Source: Chitinophaga filiformis
GTDB taxonomy: Bacteria > Bacteroidota > Bacteroidia > Chitinophagales > Chitinophagaceae
Direction: 5' to 3'
Length of the DNA: 64,000 nt
Assembly: GCF_023100805.1 (NCBI RefSeq)
Contig: NZ_CP095855.1
Span: 7,977,001 to 8,041,000, forward strand
Positions 1-8,064 of this stretch are shown here, piece after piece. A program made the position numbers and the translations under genes. A model generated the notes under the pieces. That model had not been told where the DNA came from. It made no database searches and saw nothing but the letters and a program-made list of their open reading frames with translations. Each line of letters opens with the position of its first letter. Within the stretch, counting starts at the first letter, position 1.

Positions 1-951
1 AGCCTCATTCAGTTCCACCAGGTCAATGTCATTCAGCGACTTACCTGCCTGTTTCAGGGCTTTCGGGATAGCGGCTACCGGTCCGATGCCCATGATACGC
101 GGGTGTACTCCTGCGGAAGAACAGGCTACCAGCCGGCCGATAGGCTGCAGGTTCAGCTCTTTCACCATGGTTTCGCTCATCACGATGACAAAGGCCGCGC
201 CGTCTGAGGTCTGGGAAGAGTTACCTGCTGTAACACTGCCCCCGGCAGCAAATACCGGTTTCAGTTTAGCCAGCGCTTCGGGAGAAGTATCCGCTCTCGG
301 ACCTTCATCTGTATCTACCGTGTAAGTGCGGGTTTGTTTACGGCCCTTTTCGTCCACATATACTTCGTTAACAGCTATCGGGAGGATACCTTCCTTAAAA
401 TAGCCGTTCTGGATAGCTTTGATGGCTTTCTGGTGGGAGCTGTAAGCAAATGCGTCCTGATCTTCACGGGACACATTGAACTCACGCGCCACGGCTTCTG
501 CGGTCAATCCCATGCCCAGGTAGTATTCTGGTGTTGTACTGGCCACGGTGTAATTAGGTACCGTCTTCCAGCCGGCTACCGGCACGAGGCTCATACTCTC
601 CGTCCCTCCTGCTATGATACAATGCGCCATGCCTGACTGGATCTTGGCCGTCGCAATAGCGATAGTTTCCAGTCCAGAGGCACAGTAACGGTTCACCGTC
701 ATACCTGGAACTTCTATTCCCAATGCACGTACAGATATCATACGGCCGATCTGCAGGCCCTGTTCTGCTTCGGGCACCGCATTGCCCACAATGAGGTCAT
801 CCACCCTTTTGGGGTCGAGCTGCGGTACGCTTTTCAATAATCCGGTAATTACATCCACGGCCAGGTCATCAGGCCGGTAAAAGCGGAAGCCGCCCCGCTT
901 GGCCTTGCCCACGGCGGTTCTATATCCGGCAACTATATATGCTGTTTCCAT
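1..951 (-). CDS. Acetyl-CoA acyltransferase (thiolase), 3' end cut by window edge
   Basis: The reading frame runs from an ATG at 949-951 leftwards off the edge of the window, giving 317 residues of a family that is usually about 390. The start reads METAYIVAGYRTAVG, typical of degradative thiolases. The nucleophile motif NRYCASGLE places the active-site cysteine at residue 90. GGTESMS and AGNSSQTSDGAA follow, and the visible part ends at LVELNEA, just before the second part of the active site. The enzyme cleaves 3-ketoacyl-CoA with CoA in beta-oxidation, or condenses acetyl-CoA; family membership alone does not separate these. The catalytic His and the last Cys lie outside the window, and any 3-hydroxyacyl-CoA dehydrogenase partner would also be to the left. 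Confidence 0.93.
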   Translation of the reverse strand, partial: METAYIVAGYRTAVGKAKRGGFRFYRPDDLAVDVITGLLKSVPQLDPKRVDDLIVGNAVPEAEQGLQIGRMISVRALGIEVPGMTVNRYCASGLETIAIATAKIQSGMAHCIIAGGTESMSLVPVAGWKTVPNYTVASTTPEYYLGMGLTAEAVAREFNVSREDQDAFAYSSHQKAIKAIQNGYFKEGILPIAVNEVYVDEKGRKQTRTYTVDTDEGPRADTSPEALAKLKPVFAAGGSVTAGNSSQTSDGAAFVIVMSETMVKELNLQPIGRLVACSSAGVHPRIMGIGPVAAIPKALKQAGKSLNDIDLVELNEA

Positions 952-1061
952 TCCTTGTCTCCTTTTCCGGGTGTAAAAACCCGATTTTTTTCTTTTAAGT
1001 TAAAGAAGTTTTGCGAAATAGAAAACAAGGTGTTAGATTTGCAGCCCGCAACAGCGGAAAA

Positions 1062-1135
1062 GACTCCTTAGCTCAGCTGGTTAGAGCTACTGACTCTTAA
1101 TCAGTAGGTCCAGGGTTCGAGTCCCTGAGGGGTCA
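1062..1135 (+). tRNA. tRNA-Lys (anticodon CTT)
   Basis: A complete cloverleaf can be folded by eye. The acceptor stem pairs GACTCCT with AGGGGTC (one T-G pair), the D arm is GCTC/GAGC, the anticodon stem ACTGA/TCAGT carries the 7-base loop CTCTTAA, and the T arm is CAGGG/CCCTG with loop TTCGAGT. The anticodon is CTT, so it reads AAG lysine codons. The discriminator base is A and the CCA end is not encoded. It is divergent from the thiolase gene, and accessory DNA begins about 1 kb downstream, so it is a plausible integration target. Confidence 0.95.
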
Positions 1136-1142
1136 CCGGAAG

Positions 1143-1172
1143 CCCGGCTTCGAATAGAAGTCGGGTTTTTTA
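1143..1172 (+). terminator. Rho-independent terminator after tRNA-Lys
   Basis: CCCGGCTTC and GAAGTCGGG form a 9-bp stem with one G-T pair and a 5-base loop, followed at once by six T. It lies 7 bases after the tRNA. Confidence 0.85.
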
Positions 1173-2159
1173 TTTGTCCGAAGTGCTCGTTGGTTCTGCA
1201 ACGAGCGCGAATAAAGGGGATTGAATTTTGTGGTTCGAGGTTGGTCATTTTCCTTGTTATAATAGATTCCCTCCGGAAATATCATCTTCTGCATTCTCTG
1301 CTTTTCCTGATAATTACTGTGGTCCCATGCAGAGCGGGTTCCATAACACGCTGAGTAGCGAATTCGATGTATTCTCTGAGGTTCTAGGGCGTTTAATGGG
1401 GAAGGTTGTAATGCCTCCAGCAATCAGTTACTGAGAAAATGATCACAGAACGTCATACTCCACATGAAGAGATCCTGAAAAGGCATGTTAAGCACCGAGA
1501 CAAAAGTAAGAATATCCATGATATCAAATATGGTCTGTTGGCAAAATATGTTACCCAGCTATTTCCTGCGTCACTTGCAGGTATAATTATCCTAAACTGA
1601 AAATTCTTCCCGCGCATAAGAAATTTTACTTTGGAACCCTCTTCCCTTCTGAATCTAAGATTTTGTAAAGGTTATTGAATATTCGAAGACTATAGCTTCC
1701 ATCATCAAGACGCAGGATGTAAGCAGTTCAGCTTCTGCGAATACCTGACTTCCGCTTTTTAATGAGGGTATATATTTCGTTAATAGGTTGACAGGCAAAT
1801 AGGCACAAAACAAATATTCGTCCCAGCAGACTCACCCTGCGTAGTTTATGGTATGGTGCGCTTAGCGGGTACAGAGGCGTTTTTAAATGGTGCATGTTTC
1901 TGGCCAGAGGAATGTCCGTGAGGTTTGAAAGCGAAGCAGTGTATTTAGACATGTAACTTTAACATTACAAGACACCCACAAAGGGATACATTCGGAAAAA
2001 CGACTTAGAGTACTCATAAAACCCGAATAATCGTGCTTTCAGGGGATTATGCCTCCCTGCGCCGTGATGCCTATCTCGTCCCCGACCACTCCAGTGAAAA
2101 TGGTATGGTGTAAACTGTCCACATTTTTAATGATCGGTGTACTAATTTTCTTATAACGA
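1173..2159. other. Gene-less stretch between tRNA-Lys and the HEPN/ATPase operon
   Basis: About 1 kb without a convincing gene. Short open frames (for example 1439-1600, 53 codons, plus strand) have no recognisable family, no promoter and no clear start context. I found no integrase gene and no repeat of the tRNA 3' end nearby. The content reads like eroded DNA at an insertion hot spot. Confidence 0.5.
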
Positions 2160-2189
2160 TTGTTTTTCTGACATCTAGATATATATTTG
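2160..2189 (+). promoter_or_regulatory. Bacteroidota-type promoter of the HEPN/ATPase operon
   Basis: TTG at 2160-2162 and TATATTTG at 2182-2189 are separated by 19 bases. This fits the Bacteroidota primary sigma consensus (TTG, 17-23 bp, TAnnTTTG). Transcription would begin near 2195, about 30 bases before the first start codon. Confidence 0.65.
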
Positions 2190-2226
2190 TAAGGGAACAA
2201 AATAAATTATTCGTATCTCACTTCAA

Positions 2227-2724
2227 ATGCCCAGAAAGTTAACATTTCCCGAATTTAGAACAGCAGGATATAGGAATTTAAGTGTATGTAGAGAACTATT
2301 AAATAGCTTAAGGAGCTGCCCTGCTAGAAGTAGGGCACATATCCTTCATAAGATATTTTACCTGTCTGGATACGTGATCGAGTTTTCATTCAAATATATC
2401 CTGTTTTCTTCACTTAGGGTAAAAGAAACACAGAACTTATATGAATATGACGACGAAATTTTCCGAAAAAGTTGGCAACAACATAATTTCGACAGACTCC
2501 GCTTAGTATTGGACACGAAAAGAATCATCATCAGTACAGATGTTCCTTACATCGGAATCAAAGTTGAAAATAAAGAATTGGATGATTTAATAAAAGCTTG
2601 GGATGTGCAGATTAGGTATAGTTTGGGGCTTTCTCATCAACCCGTTGTATTGACCGAACCACTGATGGAAGAATTCGTGGGCCTTACCGAGCAAATTTTG
2701 AAACGCGTAACAAGCAAGTATTAA
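2227..2724 (+). CDS. HEPN-domain protein (candidate RNase effector)
   Basis: 165 residues, largely helical. Residues 46-60 resemble the HEPN helix (small-residue turn, then E52 and K56 within aromatic and aliphatic positions). Residues 125-137 contain WDVQIRYSLGLSH, matching the W...RY element of the PF05168-like HEPN branch and giving an R130-x6-H137 spacing within the Rx4-6H signature of HEPN RNases. The last helix (residues 143-161) is acidic and amphipathic, as in the family. HEPN proteins often act as RNases in toxin-antitoxin and phage-defence loci, but some are inactive scaffolds. It is the first gene of a two-gene operon: its TAA is followed by one base and then the ATG of the large ATPase, so translation is probably coupled. 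The fold assignment is from motif reading only. Confidence 0.6.
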   Translation: MPRKLTFPEFRTAGYRNLSVCRELLNSLRSCPARSRAHILHKIFYLSGYVIEFSFKYILFSSLRVKETQNLYEYDDEIFRKSWQQHNFDRLRLVLDTKRIIISTDVPYIGIKVENKELDDLIKAWDVQIRYSLGLSHQPVVLTEPLMEEFVGLTEQILKRVTSKY

Positions 2725-2725
2725 A

Positions 2726-5551
2726 ATGATAGGAATACTACAATCCTTTGATAAAATTAGAGAGGCATTAGCCATTAAGAAAAAGACAGGTGCAATTGAC
2801 AAGTTTCAGATCACCATGAACCACAGAAATGAAATTGCCGTGGTAGTGGTTGCAGAAGATGAACTGTTAAGAACCGATCTGATTGATGATGGTGATGTCT
2901 TGGAAAATGTAGTTTACACATTTCTTTCCAATGACGAGCTCCAGGAAGATTTCTTTTATAGTGAACTGTTTAATACTGGCGGCGACTGCATAATCGAATA
3001 TGCGAATTCAAGAAGGAAATTAAATAATCTTCTCAGCCCTGGCACCGAACACAAGACATCCATACCCATTGTGACTTTTTATAGCTATAAAGGTGGAATG
3101 GGCAGATCAACAAATCTAGTTATATCATCCACATATTTGGCAAGGGCACATGGTCGTAAAATCATCATAATAGATTGCGATTTTGAGGCGCCAGGTTTTT
3201 CCAACTTTTTCCTCGAAGAAAATTCTTCACCAATCTATAGCAATGGTCTTATCGAATATTTCTTTGACAAAGAGAGCCAAGAGGAAATTAACCTTAATGA
3301 TTATTCATGGGAGGTATCCAAACAATACTCGCAAAGTGGTGAAATCAGAATTATACCAGCCGGTAACACGGACCCGAAACGCAGGCTGGAGAATATTGAA
3401 TTTCCGACCCATTTAACCCATTATCTGGAGGGCCTATCGAGACTGGATTTGTCTTCAACTGAATCTATCATTAAAAAGTTCAAGTCTCTTATTTCTGATA
3501 TACAACAACAGTATCGCCCGGATGCTATTTTTATAGATAGCAGAACTGGATTTACCGACATTTTTGGAATTGCGGCACTGCAATTATCAACCCAAGTTGT
3601 CGGTTTTTTCAGTAGCAGTTCCCAGAATGACCCCGGTATATATCAATTTATACAATCTATTAGCAAACTTGCCAATAGTAGAACGGATGTTTATGCTCCG
3701 ATTCTGGTAAATTCATTTTCAGATTTAGGCTATTTTAATGACTTTCGAAAAAAAATCGAGGAAATTATAGCTAGTATTGGAGACCCCCAAGACTCCTTCA
3801 GGTTGTCTCCATACTTTTACCACTTTAGATATGATGGACTGTTGTCTGAAATAGGAACCAAGCGCGAAAATAAGGATGAATGGCTAAGTCAAATAGATGA
3901 AAGACAATTATTAAAAGGATATATCGATGTTGCAGACAAGATTAATGAATCAATAGGGCAAATTACTGAACGGATTGTGGATGAACAAGAAGAGATTAAT
4001 GAGCCAGTTGTAGAAGTTGAAGTAAGCCCTGATAAAGAATCATCTAAAACAGATCAGGAACAGATTTTAGGAAATATCTATCGAAAATGGCCTGATCTCT
4101 ATGCAGATAGCGAAGGGCTTGATTATCAAACCGAATTTGAACAAGGGCGCGTCTTTTACCGTGAGTCAATGATGGATCTGTTCAATTTCACTAAATTTAT
4201 CGTATTGGGCAATAAGGGAACCGGCAAGTCCTACATGTTCCAAGCACTTAAAAATGAGGACATAACAAATGAGTTAAAGCGAAGGGCGCAAAAAACAACT
4301 GTCAAGATAGAATTCCTTCATTTGGTCGATAAGAAAATGAATTATTTTATCGGAACCAGTGGACTTGAAACTTTTAAAAGAGACATCGACGAGATCGGAG
4401 ACTTCTTCAATAAATTTTGGAAAGTTTATACTTGGCGAAGCATCATTGATAAGTTGAATGGTGTGATCACATTTGAATCCTCGATACCTCATTTCTTTTC
4501 AATCAAAAATAATGACACGGATAACCTTAAAAGTCTAATACGATTTATTAAAGATGTTGAAAATATTATCGCTGTCGAAAAGGAATTGGCTCTGCTTGAT
4601 AAAGAGTTAAACTCCCATCAAACAGATATAGTTGCTATCTACGATAATCTGGACCTTATGGTTGAACCTTCCAAATGGAAGGATGAAATGGCGTCATTGA
4701 TCAGTTTTTGGCAGTTTTCAAGCTATAAAAGGATACATAGTAAATTGTTTTTGCGCTCGGATCTATTTAAAACCATTAGAGGGATCAATAATGTACAATC
4801 CTTAAAAAATAATATAATCTCGATCGAGTGGCAAAAAGAAGAGATTTTTAATTACTTCTTTAATCTTGTAAAACGATACGCCAAAGAAAGTTTCATTAAT
4901 GTTGTCAGAAAATTTGATTTCAAAAGGGTTTCAACGGATGCACTGGAATGGATTACAGAATTTGAAAAGAAATTCGACAATGTAAAGCAAACACAATTCG
5001 AAGAGGCTATTCTTCGAAAGTTATGTTGGGTCTTTTTTGGTCAATATCCCGACAGGAAAGCGTTTGGAGAATCGTATGATTGGCTGTACAAAAACATCAT
5101 GAACGCGGATGAAACTATTAGCGTCCGACCGTTTTTAGACTTGCTCAGGCTGTCTATTGAGCTCTTTCAAAGTGACTATAATAAAGATAGCTCTGTTATC
5201 CTTCCAAGTAAATATTATACCGCCAAAAGCGTACGAAGGGATGCCGTAACGCGGCATTTTCAGGACTTGGTAACGGAAAAGGGAAACGAAAGCCTGCAGC
5301 ATATTTTTGATTACATTGATAATAACGAAGACTACCAATTCTACCAACTGACTAGGGTTGAATTATACGAACTGTTAGGAAAGGTTATAAAAAAGCACGA
5401 GTTAACAGAATCAGTTGAAGATTTGGAGAAAATTCTTGATATAAATGGAATTTTAAGGAGACATAGTAATTCAAGTTACAATTTCGCATTTCTATATAAA
5501 TACCGTTTGGGATTAAAAAACAGGGAAAGAAAACGATTAAAAAATTACTAA
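2726..5551 (+). CDS. Large double NTPase: ParA/MinD-like KGGxGRS domain plus second P-loop ATPase domain
   Basis: 941 residues. Residues 1-110 are a small N-terminal domain. Residues 115-345 are a ParA/MinD-type NTPase with a variant Walker A (K122GGMGRS), DCDFEAPG at 150-157 and IDSRTGFTD at 270-278; the GR-S/T variant and the DSRTG motif are those of the KGGVGR-type ATPases found in conflict loci. An acidic linker (about 415-445) leads to a second ATPase with Walker A GNKGTGKS (495-502), Walker B VAIYDNLD (636-643) and a possible sensor Arg in LFLRSDLF (674-681), resembling P-loop ATPases of the Sll1717 type. The final 230 residues are helical with no recognised domain. It starts one base after the HEPN gene. 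It probably senses a trigger and controls the HEPN protein by nucleotide hydrolysis; this is inference. Codon use is more AT-rich than in the metabolic genes. Confidence 0.75.
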   Translation: MIGILQSFDKIREALAIKKKTGAIDKFQITMNHRNEIAVVVVAEDELLRTDLIDDGDVLENVVYTFLSNDELQEDFFYSELFNTGGDCIIEYANSRRKLNNLLSPGTEHKTSIPIVTFYSYKGGMGRSTNLVISSTYLARAHGRKIIIIDCDFEAPGFSNFFLEENSSPIYSNGLIEYFFDKESQEEINLNDYSWEVSKQYSQSGEIRIIPAGNTDPKRRLENIEFPTHLTHYLEGLSRLDLSSTESIIKKFKSLISDIQQQYRPDAIFIDSRTGFTDIFGIAALQLSTQVVGFFSSSSQNDPGIYQFIQSISKLANSRTDVYAPILVNSFSDLGYFNDFRKKIEEIIASIGDPQDSFRLSPYFYHFRYDGLLSEIGTKRENKDEWLSQIDERQLLKGYIDVADKINESIGQITERIVDEQEEINEPVVEVEVSPDKESSKTDQEQILGNIYRKWPDLYADSEGLDYQTEFEQGRVFYRESMMDLFNFTKFIVLGNKGTGKSYMFQALKNEDITNELKRRAQKTTVKIEFLHLVDKKMNYFIGTSGLETFKRDIDEIGDFFNKFWKVYTWRSIIDKLNGVITFESSIPHFFSIKNNDTDNLKSLIRFIKDVENIIAVEKELALLDKELNSHQTDIVAIYDNLDLMVEPSKWKDEMASLISFWQFSSYKRIHSKLFLRSDLFKTIRGINNVQSLKNNIISIEWQKEEIFNYFFNLVKRYAKESFINVVRKFDFKRVSTDALEWITEFEKKFDNVKQTQFEEAILRKLCWVFFGQYPDRKAFGESYDWLYKNIMNADETISVRPFLDLLRLSIELFQSDYNKDSSVILPSKYYTAKSVRRDAVTRHFQDLVTEKGNESLQHIFDYIDNNEDYQFYQLTRVELYELLGKVIKKHELTESVEDLEKILDINGILRRHSNSSYNFAFLYKYRLGLKNRERKRLKNY

Positions 5552-5652
5552 TTATATGTTGAAATAAATGAGGTTTCGATAGAGCGATCGAGGTTACCAC
5601 CTCATTTCGAAAACGATTCTTGGTAGATTTAAATATGTAATAAAACATTGGG

Positions 5653-5694
5653 GAGTACCTGCCGGATAATTTTGACGCGGCAGGTACTCTTTTA
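5653..5694 (+). terminator. Terminator of the HEPN/ATPase operon
   Basis: GAGTACCTGCCG (5653-5664) pairs perfectly with CGGCAGGTACTC (5678-5689), followed by a short T run. A separate 9-bp inverted repeat without a T tail, AAATGAGGT at 5566-5574 and ACCTCATTT at 5599-5607, lies just after the stop codon. Confidence 0.8.
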
Positions 5695-5781
5695 TTATAG
5701 AACTTGGGGGCCAATTTTGGATAGTATTTCTAAATAGAGGCATACATGGATAGTGAATGACGTCATGGGTTACAAAGGGTG

Positions 5782-5917
5782 GCGCGCTCGCCAACATGAG
5801 TCATTATCAATTGACAGATGACCTTCGGGAAGATTACCTGTCTAGCTATGACAATGGAAGGTTTTGGGACACGATGTTGTTTTTGAAAGCCCTCCCGCAT
5901 GAACTGCCAGGTCTACG
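5782..5917 (+). pseudogene. Fragment copied from the alpha/beta hydrolase gene at 19174
   Basis: About 135 bases are nearly identical (about three mismatches) to 19645-19780, inside the hydrolase gene of the 17.5-21 kb cluster. They translate in frame to the same peptide around SHYQLTDDLREDY and end where the two sequences diverge after the leucine of PGL. There is no start, nucleophile or catalytic His. It sits 19 bases before the left end of the ISL3 element, so it is a relic of a second copy of that gene, or of a recombination event between the two regions. Confidence 0.85.
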
Positions 5918-5935
5918 TGTGTATTCCGGAGATGC

Positions 5936-7620
5936 TGGTTCTTCGTCACTTTTGGTGGTTGGGAAGTGTTACATAATGAGACTCAATGTAACATAAGTTA
6001 TAAATTTCATGTGGCCTCAAAATTTAATATTTGATTGTGATGTGTTTTGCTTTGATTTATTGGATTACAAAGTAGATGCAGGTAATATCACTCTATTTAT
6101 GAGAAGCCAGAAAGTGGAGCAGTTGTGCCCTCTTTGTAATATTCCTGCGACCAAACTTCATAGCTACTATTATCGATCCTTCAGAGATTTACCAGTGTTT
6201 GAGAATAAAGTATTGATAAGATTAAAATGTAGGAAATTTTATTGTGAAAACCAGTCATGTATCAGAAAGATCTTCGTTGAATCTCTTGATAATACTTTTT
6301 CTAAGTATAGTAGGACTACCAATAGGCTGAATAAAAAGCTTTTGAAGATAGCATTGTTGGTTGGTGGTAATATGGGATCAAAGTTATCTCAAACCTTAAA
6401 TATACCTACGAGTAGTTCCACGTTTATCAGATTAATACACAAACAGAAATTTCCTCAAAACTTTGAGGCAAATGAGATAGGGATAGATGATTGGGCATAT
6501 AAAAAAGGCCACACTTATGGAACTGCTATTATCGACCTGACATCACGAAAGATCATTGATTTATTACCCGATAGGGAAGCTAAAACCGTAGAAGATTGGT
6601 TAAAGCAAAGACCTGATATAAAAATAGTAACCCGGGATCGGTTCGCTAGATATGCCAAAGGAGTTTCAAAAGGTGCTCCGCAGGCATTACAAATAGCAGA
6701 TCGTTGGCATCTGATAAAAAATATGGGTGATGCTTTGACTAAACTATTAGAACGGGTTCGGCAAAGCATGAAACCTCAATTGGTAAACAAGGTGAAAGCA
6801 GCAAAGGAATACCTGGAACCAGGAAACCAGGCTTTGAAAGAATCCTCTTATGGCTCATTGCCGAAGCGCTTTTCGCAATTCGAACAAATAAGGAAATATT
6901 ATAAGGATGGCGTACCAATAAGAACTATTGCCAGATTGGTAGGAGCAAGTAGAAATACTGTAAAAAAATACTTGCACCTAAACGAGCCACCACCTAAAAT
7001 ACCCGCCAGAAGTAACTTAACTGGATATGTAGATTATATCCAGTCCAGATTGAGAGAAGAACCTGAAGTGGAAATTATTCAGTTATGGAATGAAGTTAAA
7101 GAAAGAGGATATAAGGGAAGCAAAAGCGTATTCTATGAACACCTAAAGGGATATCAGAAAGGGAAACGGTATCCAACAATATCATCCTCTTCAATGCCAT
7201 ACTGGTCCGCAAGGAAAGTAAGTCTATTACTTTATCGAAAAAGAAAGCAACTATCAATGGAAGAGAGGGAATTGATCTCCAATTTAAAGAAAAAGTCAAA
7301 GGATATTCAAACAACTTCACTTTATGTAAACAGGTTTCGTAAACTATTAGAAAATAAACATGGAGAAGGATTACAAGATTGGATTGATGAAGTATCTGGT
7401 ACCAACCTTAAAGAGCTTAAAAGCTTTGCAAAGGATTACTATCAGACATCACTGCTGTAACAAATGCAGTCTCATTTCCCTGGAGTAATGGACAGGTTGA
7501 AGGCCAAATTAATAAATTGAAGACAATAAAGCGTCAGATGTACGGACGGGCTGGATTCAATCTGTTACGAAAGCGATTGGTGCTGCAAAGGTAGTAACCA
7601 CCAAAAGTGACGAAGAACCA
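5936..7620 (+). mobile_element. ISL3-family insertion sequence
   Basis: Both ends carry a perfect inverted repeat: 5936-5960 and 7596-7620 are exact reverse complements (25 bp, beginning TGGTTCTTCG). They enclose a single ISL3 transposase gene. I see no matching 8-bp target duplication at the flanks (GGAGATGC on the left, CATAAATC on the right), so one flank has probably been rearranged since insertion. Confidence 0.9.
6009..7594 (+). pseudogene. ISL3-family transposase, frameshifted near its C-terminus
   Basis: The main frame (6009-7460) encodes 483 residues. It has an N-terminal zinc-finger with C40/C43 and C74/C79/C84, the ISL3 DDE domain starting at IGIDDWAYKKG (D160/D161), and DREAKTVEDW and ADRWHLIKN further on. 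The frame stops early at 7460. The expected C-terminal block (SFPWSNGQVEGQ, then KRQMYGRAGF) continues in the -1 frame to a TAG at 7592-7594. Adding one A to the AAA run at 7430-7432 restores a normal protein, so the simplest reading is a one-base deletion. A programmed -1 shift on the A-AAG run is possible but unproven. The terminal repeats are intact. Confidence 0.85.
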
Positions 7621-7656
7621 CATAAATCAGAACGGTGGGTCAACATGGTCCAGAAT

Positions 7657-7815
7657 CTACAGACGATGTTCCCATTCAGCATCCACCAGCAAGGTTAGCA
7701 GTTCATCTGCGGTACAATGCGTGTAATGCTGGTCAGTAAGACTTTGATGGTAAAGACGGGCCATGGCGCTAAGATGCATTCGACGTAATTTCTCTACGGT
7801 GTTGTTTTCGTTCAT
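7657..7815 (-). pseudogene. istB: istB, N-terminal fragment of the IS21 helper ATPase
   Basis: The frame begins MNENNTVEKLRRMHL and continues through TADELLTLLVDAEWEHR, the normal N-terminal block of IstB, and then hits a stop. The AAA+ ATPase domain (Walker A) that should follow is absent. It starts 41 bases after the istA stop, the usual IS21 gene order. The longer open frame that reads through from 8016 joins unrelated frames and is not one protein. Confidence 0.8.
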
Positions 7816-7855
7816 TATGATTTGTTTTTTAATAAGTAATCGTTGATACCAGCGC

Positions 7856-7975
7856 TTAGTGATAAGCTGCGGCTCCCCGGATATTTGCATGCTCCGGGAT
7901 GGAAGGCAGCTCTGCGGGATCATCTGACAGCTTGTCCAGACGTAAACCTCCAACGTGCCCCGTCTTTTTACTATC
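7856..7975 (-). pseudogene. istA: istA, C-terminal tail cut off by the IS66 insertion
   Basis: On the minus strand the frame ending in TAA at 7858-7856 reads LSDDPAELPSIPEHANIRG, then AAAYH. HENIRG-like endings followed directly by istB are characteristic of IstA. The rest of istA is 3 kb away (11014-12514) beyond the IS66 genes, showing that IS66 landed in the last 40 or so codons of istA. The exact junction is uncertain; an in-frame stop appears near 7985. Confidence 0.7.
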
Positions 7976-8036
7976 GACATTTCACCAGTAATATCTCGTG
8001 ATATTCCGTTTTTCATTTTAGCGTGATTTTGTCGAT

Positions 8037-8055
8037 ATTTGGTTTACAACCAAAT
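8037..8055. promoter_or_regulatory. Perfect palindrome upstream of the XRE gene, likely operator
   Basis: ATTTGGTT (8037-8044), TAC, AACCAAAT (8048-8055): 8-bp arms with a 3-base centre, ending 9 bases before the chosen start codon. This size and position suit autoregulation by a dimeric XRE repressor. A second small inverted repeat, ATATC-tcgt-GATAT, is at 7991-8004. Confidence 0.55.
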
Positions 8056-8064
8056 AGTTCCGTT

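Noticed and set aside
26..636. Open frames on the plus strand at the left edge
   Set aside because: They lie opposite the thiolase gene, which has clear family motifs; they are shadows.
1439..1600. 53-codon frame in the gene-less stretch after the tRNA
   Set aside because: Basic and plausible in composition, but no family, promoter or ribosome site could be found.
5757..5996. A 79-residue protein
   Set aside because: It is a fragment of the hydrolase gene running into the ISL3 end, not a gene.
7657..8016. A 119-residue frame as one protein
   Set aside because: Its second part is the IstB N-terminus, and its first part overlaps the IstA tail in another frame, so it is not one gene.
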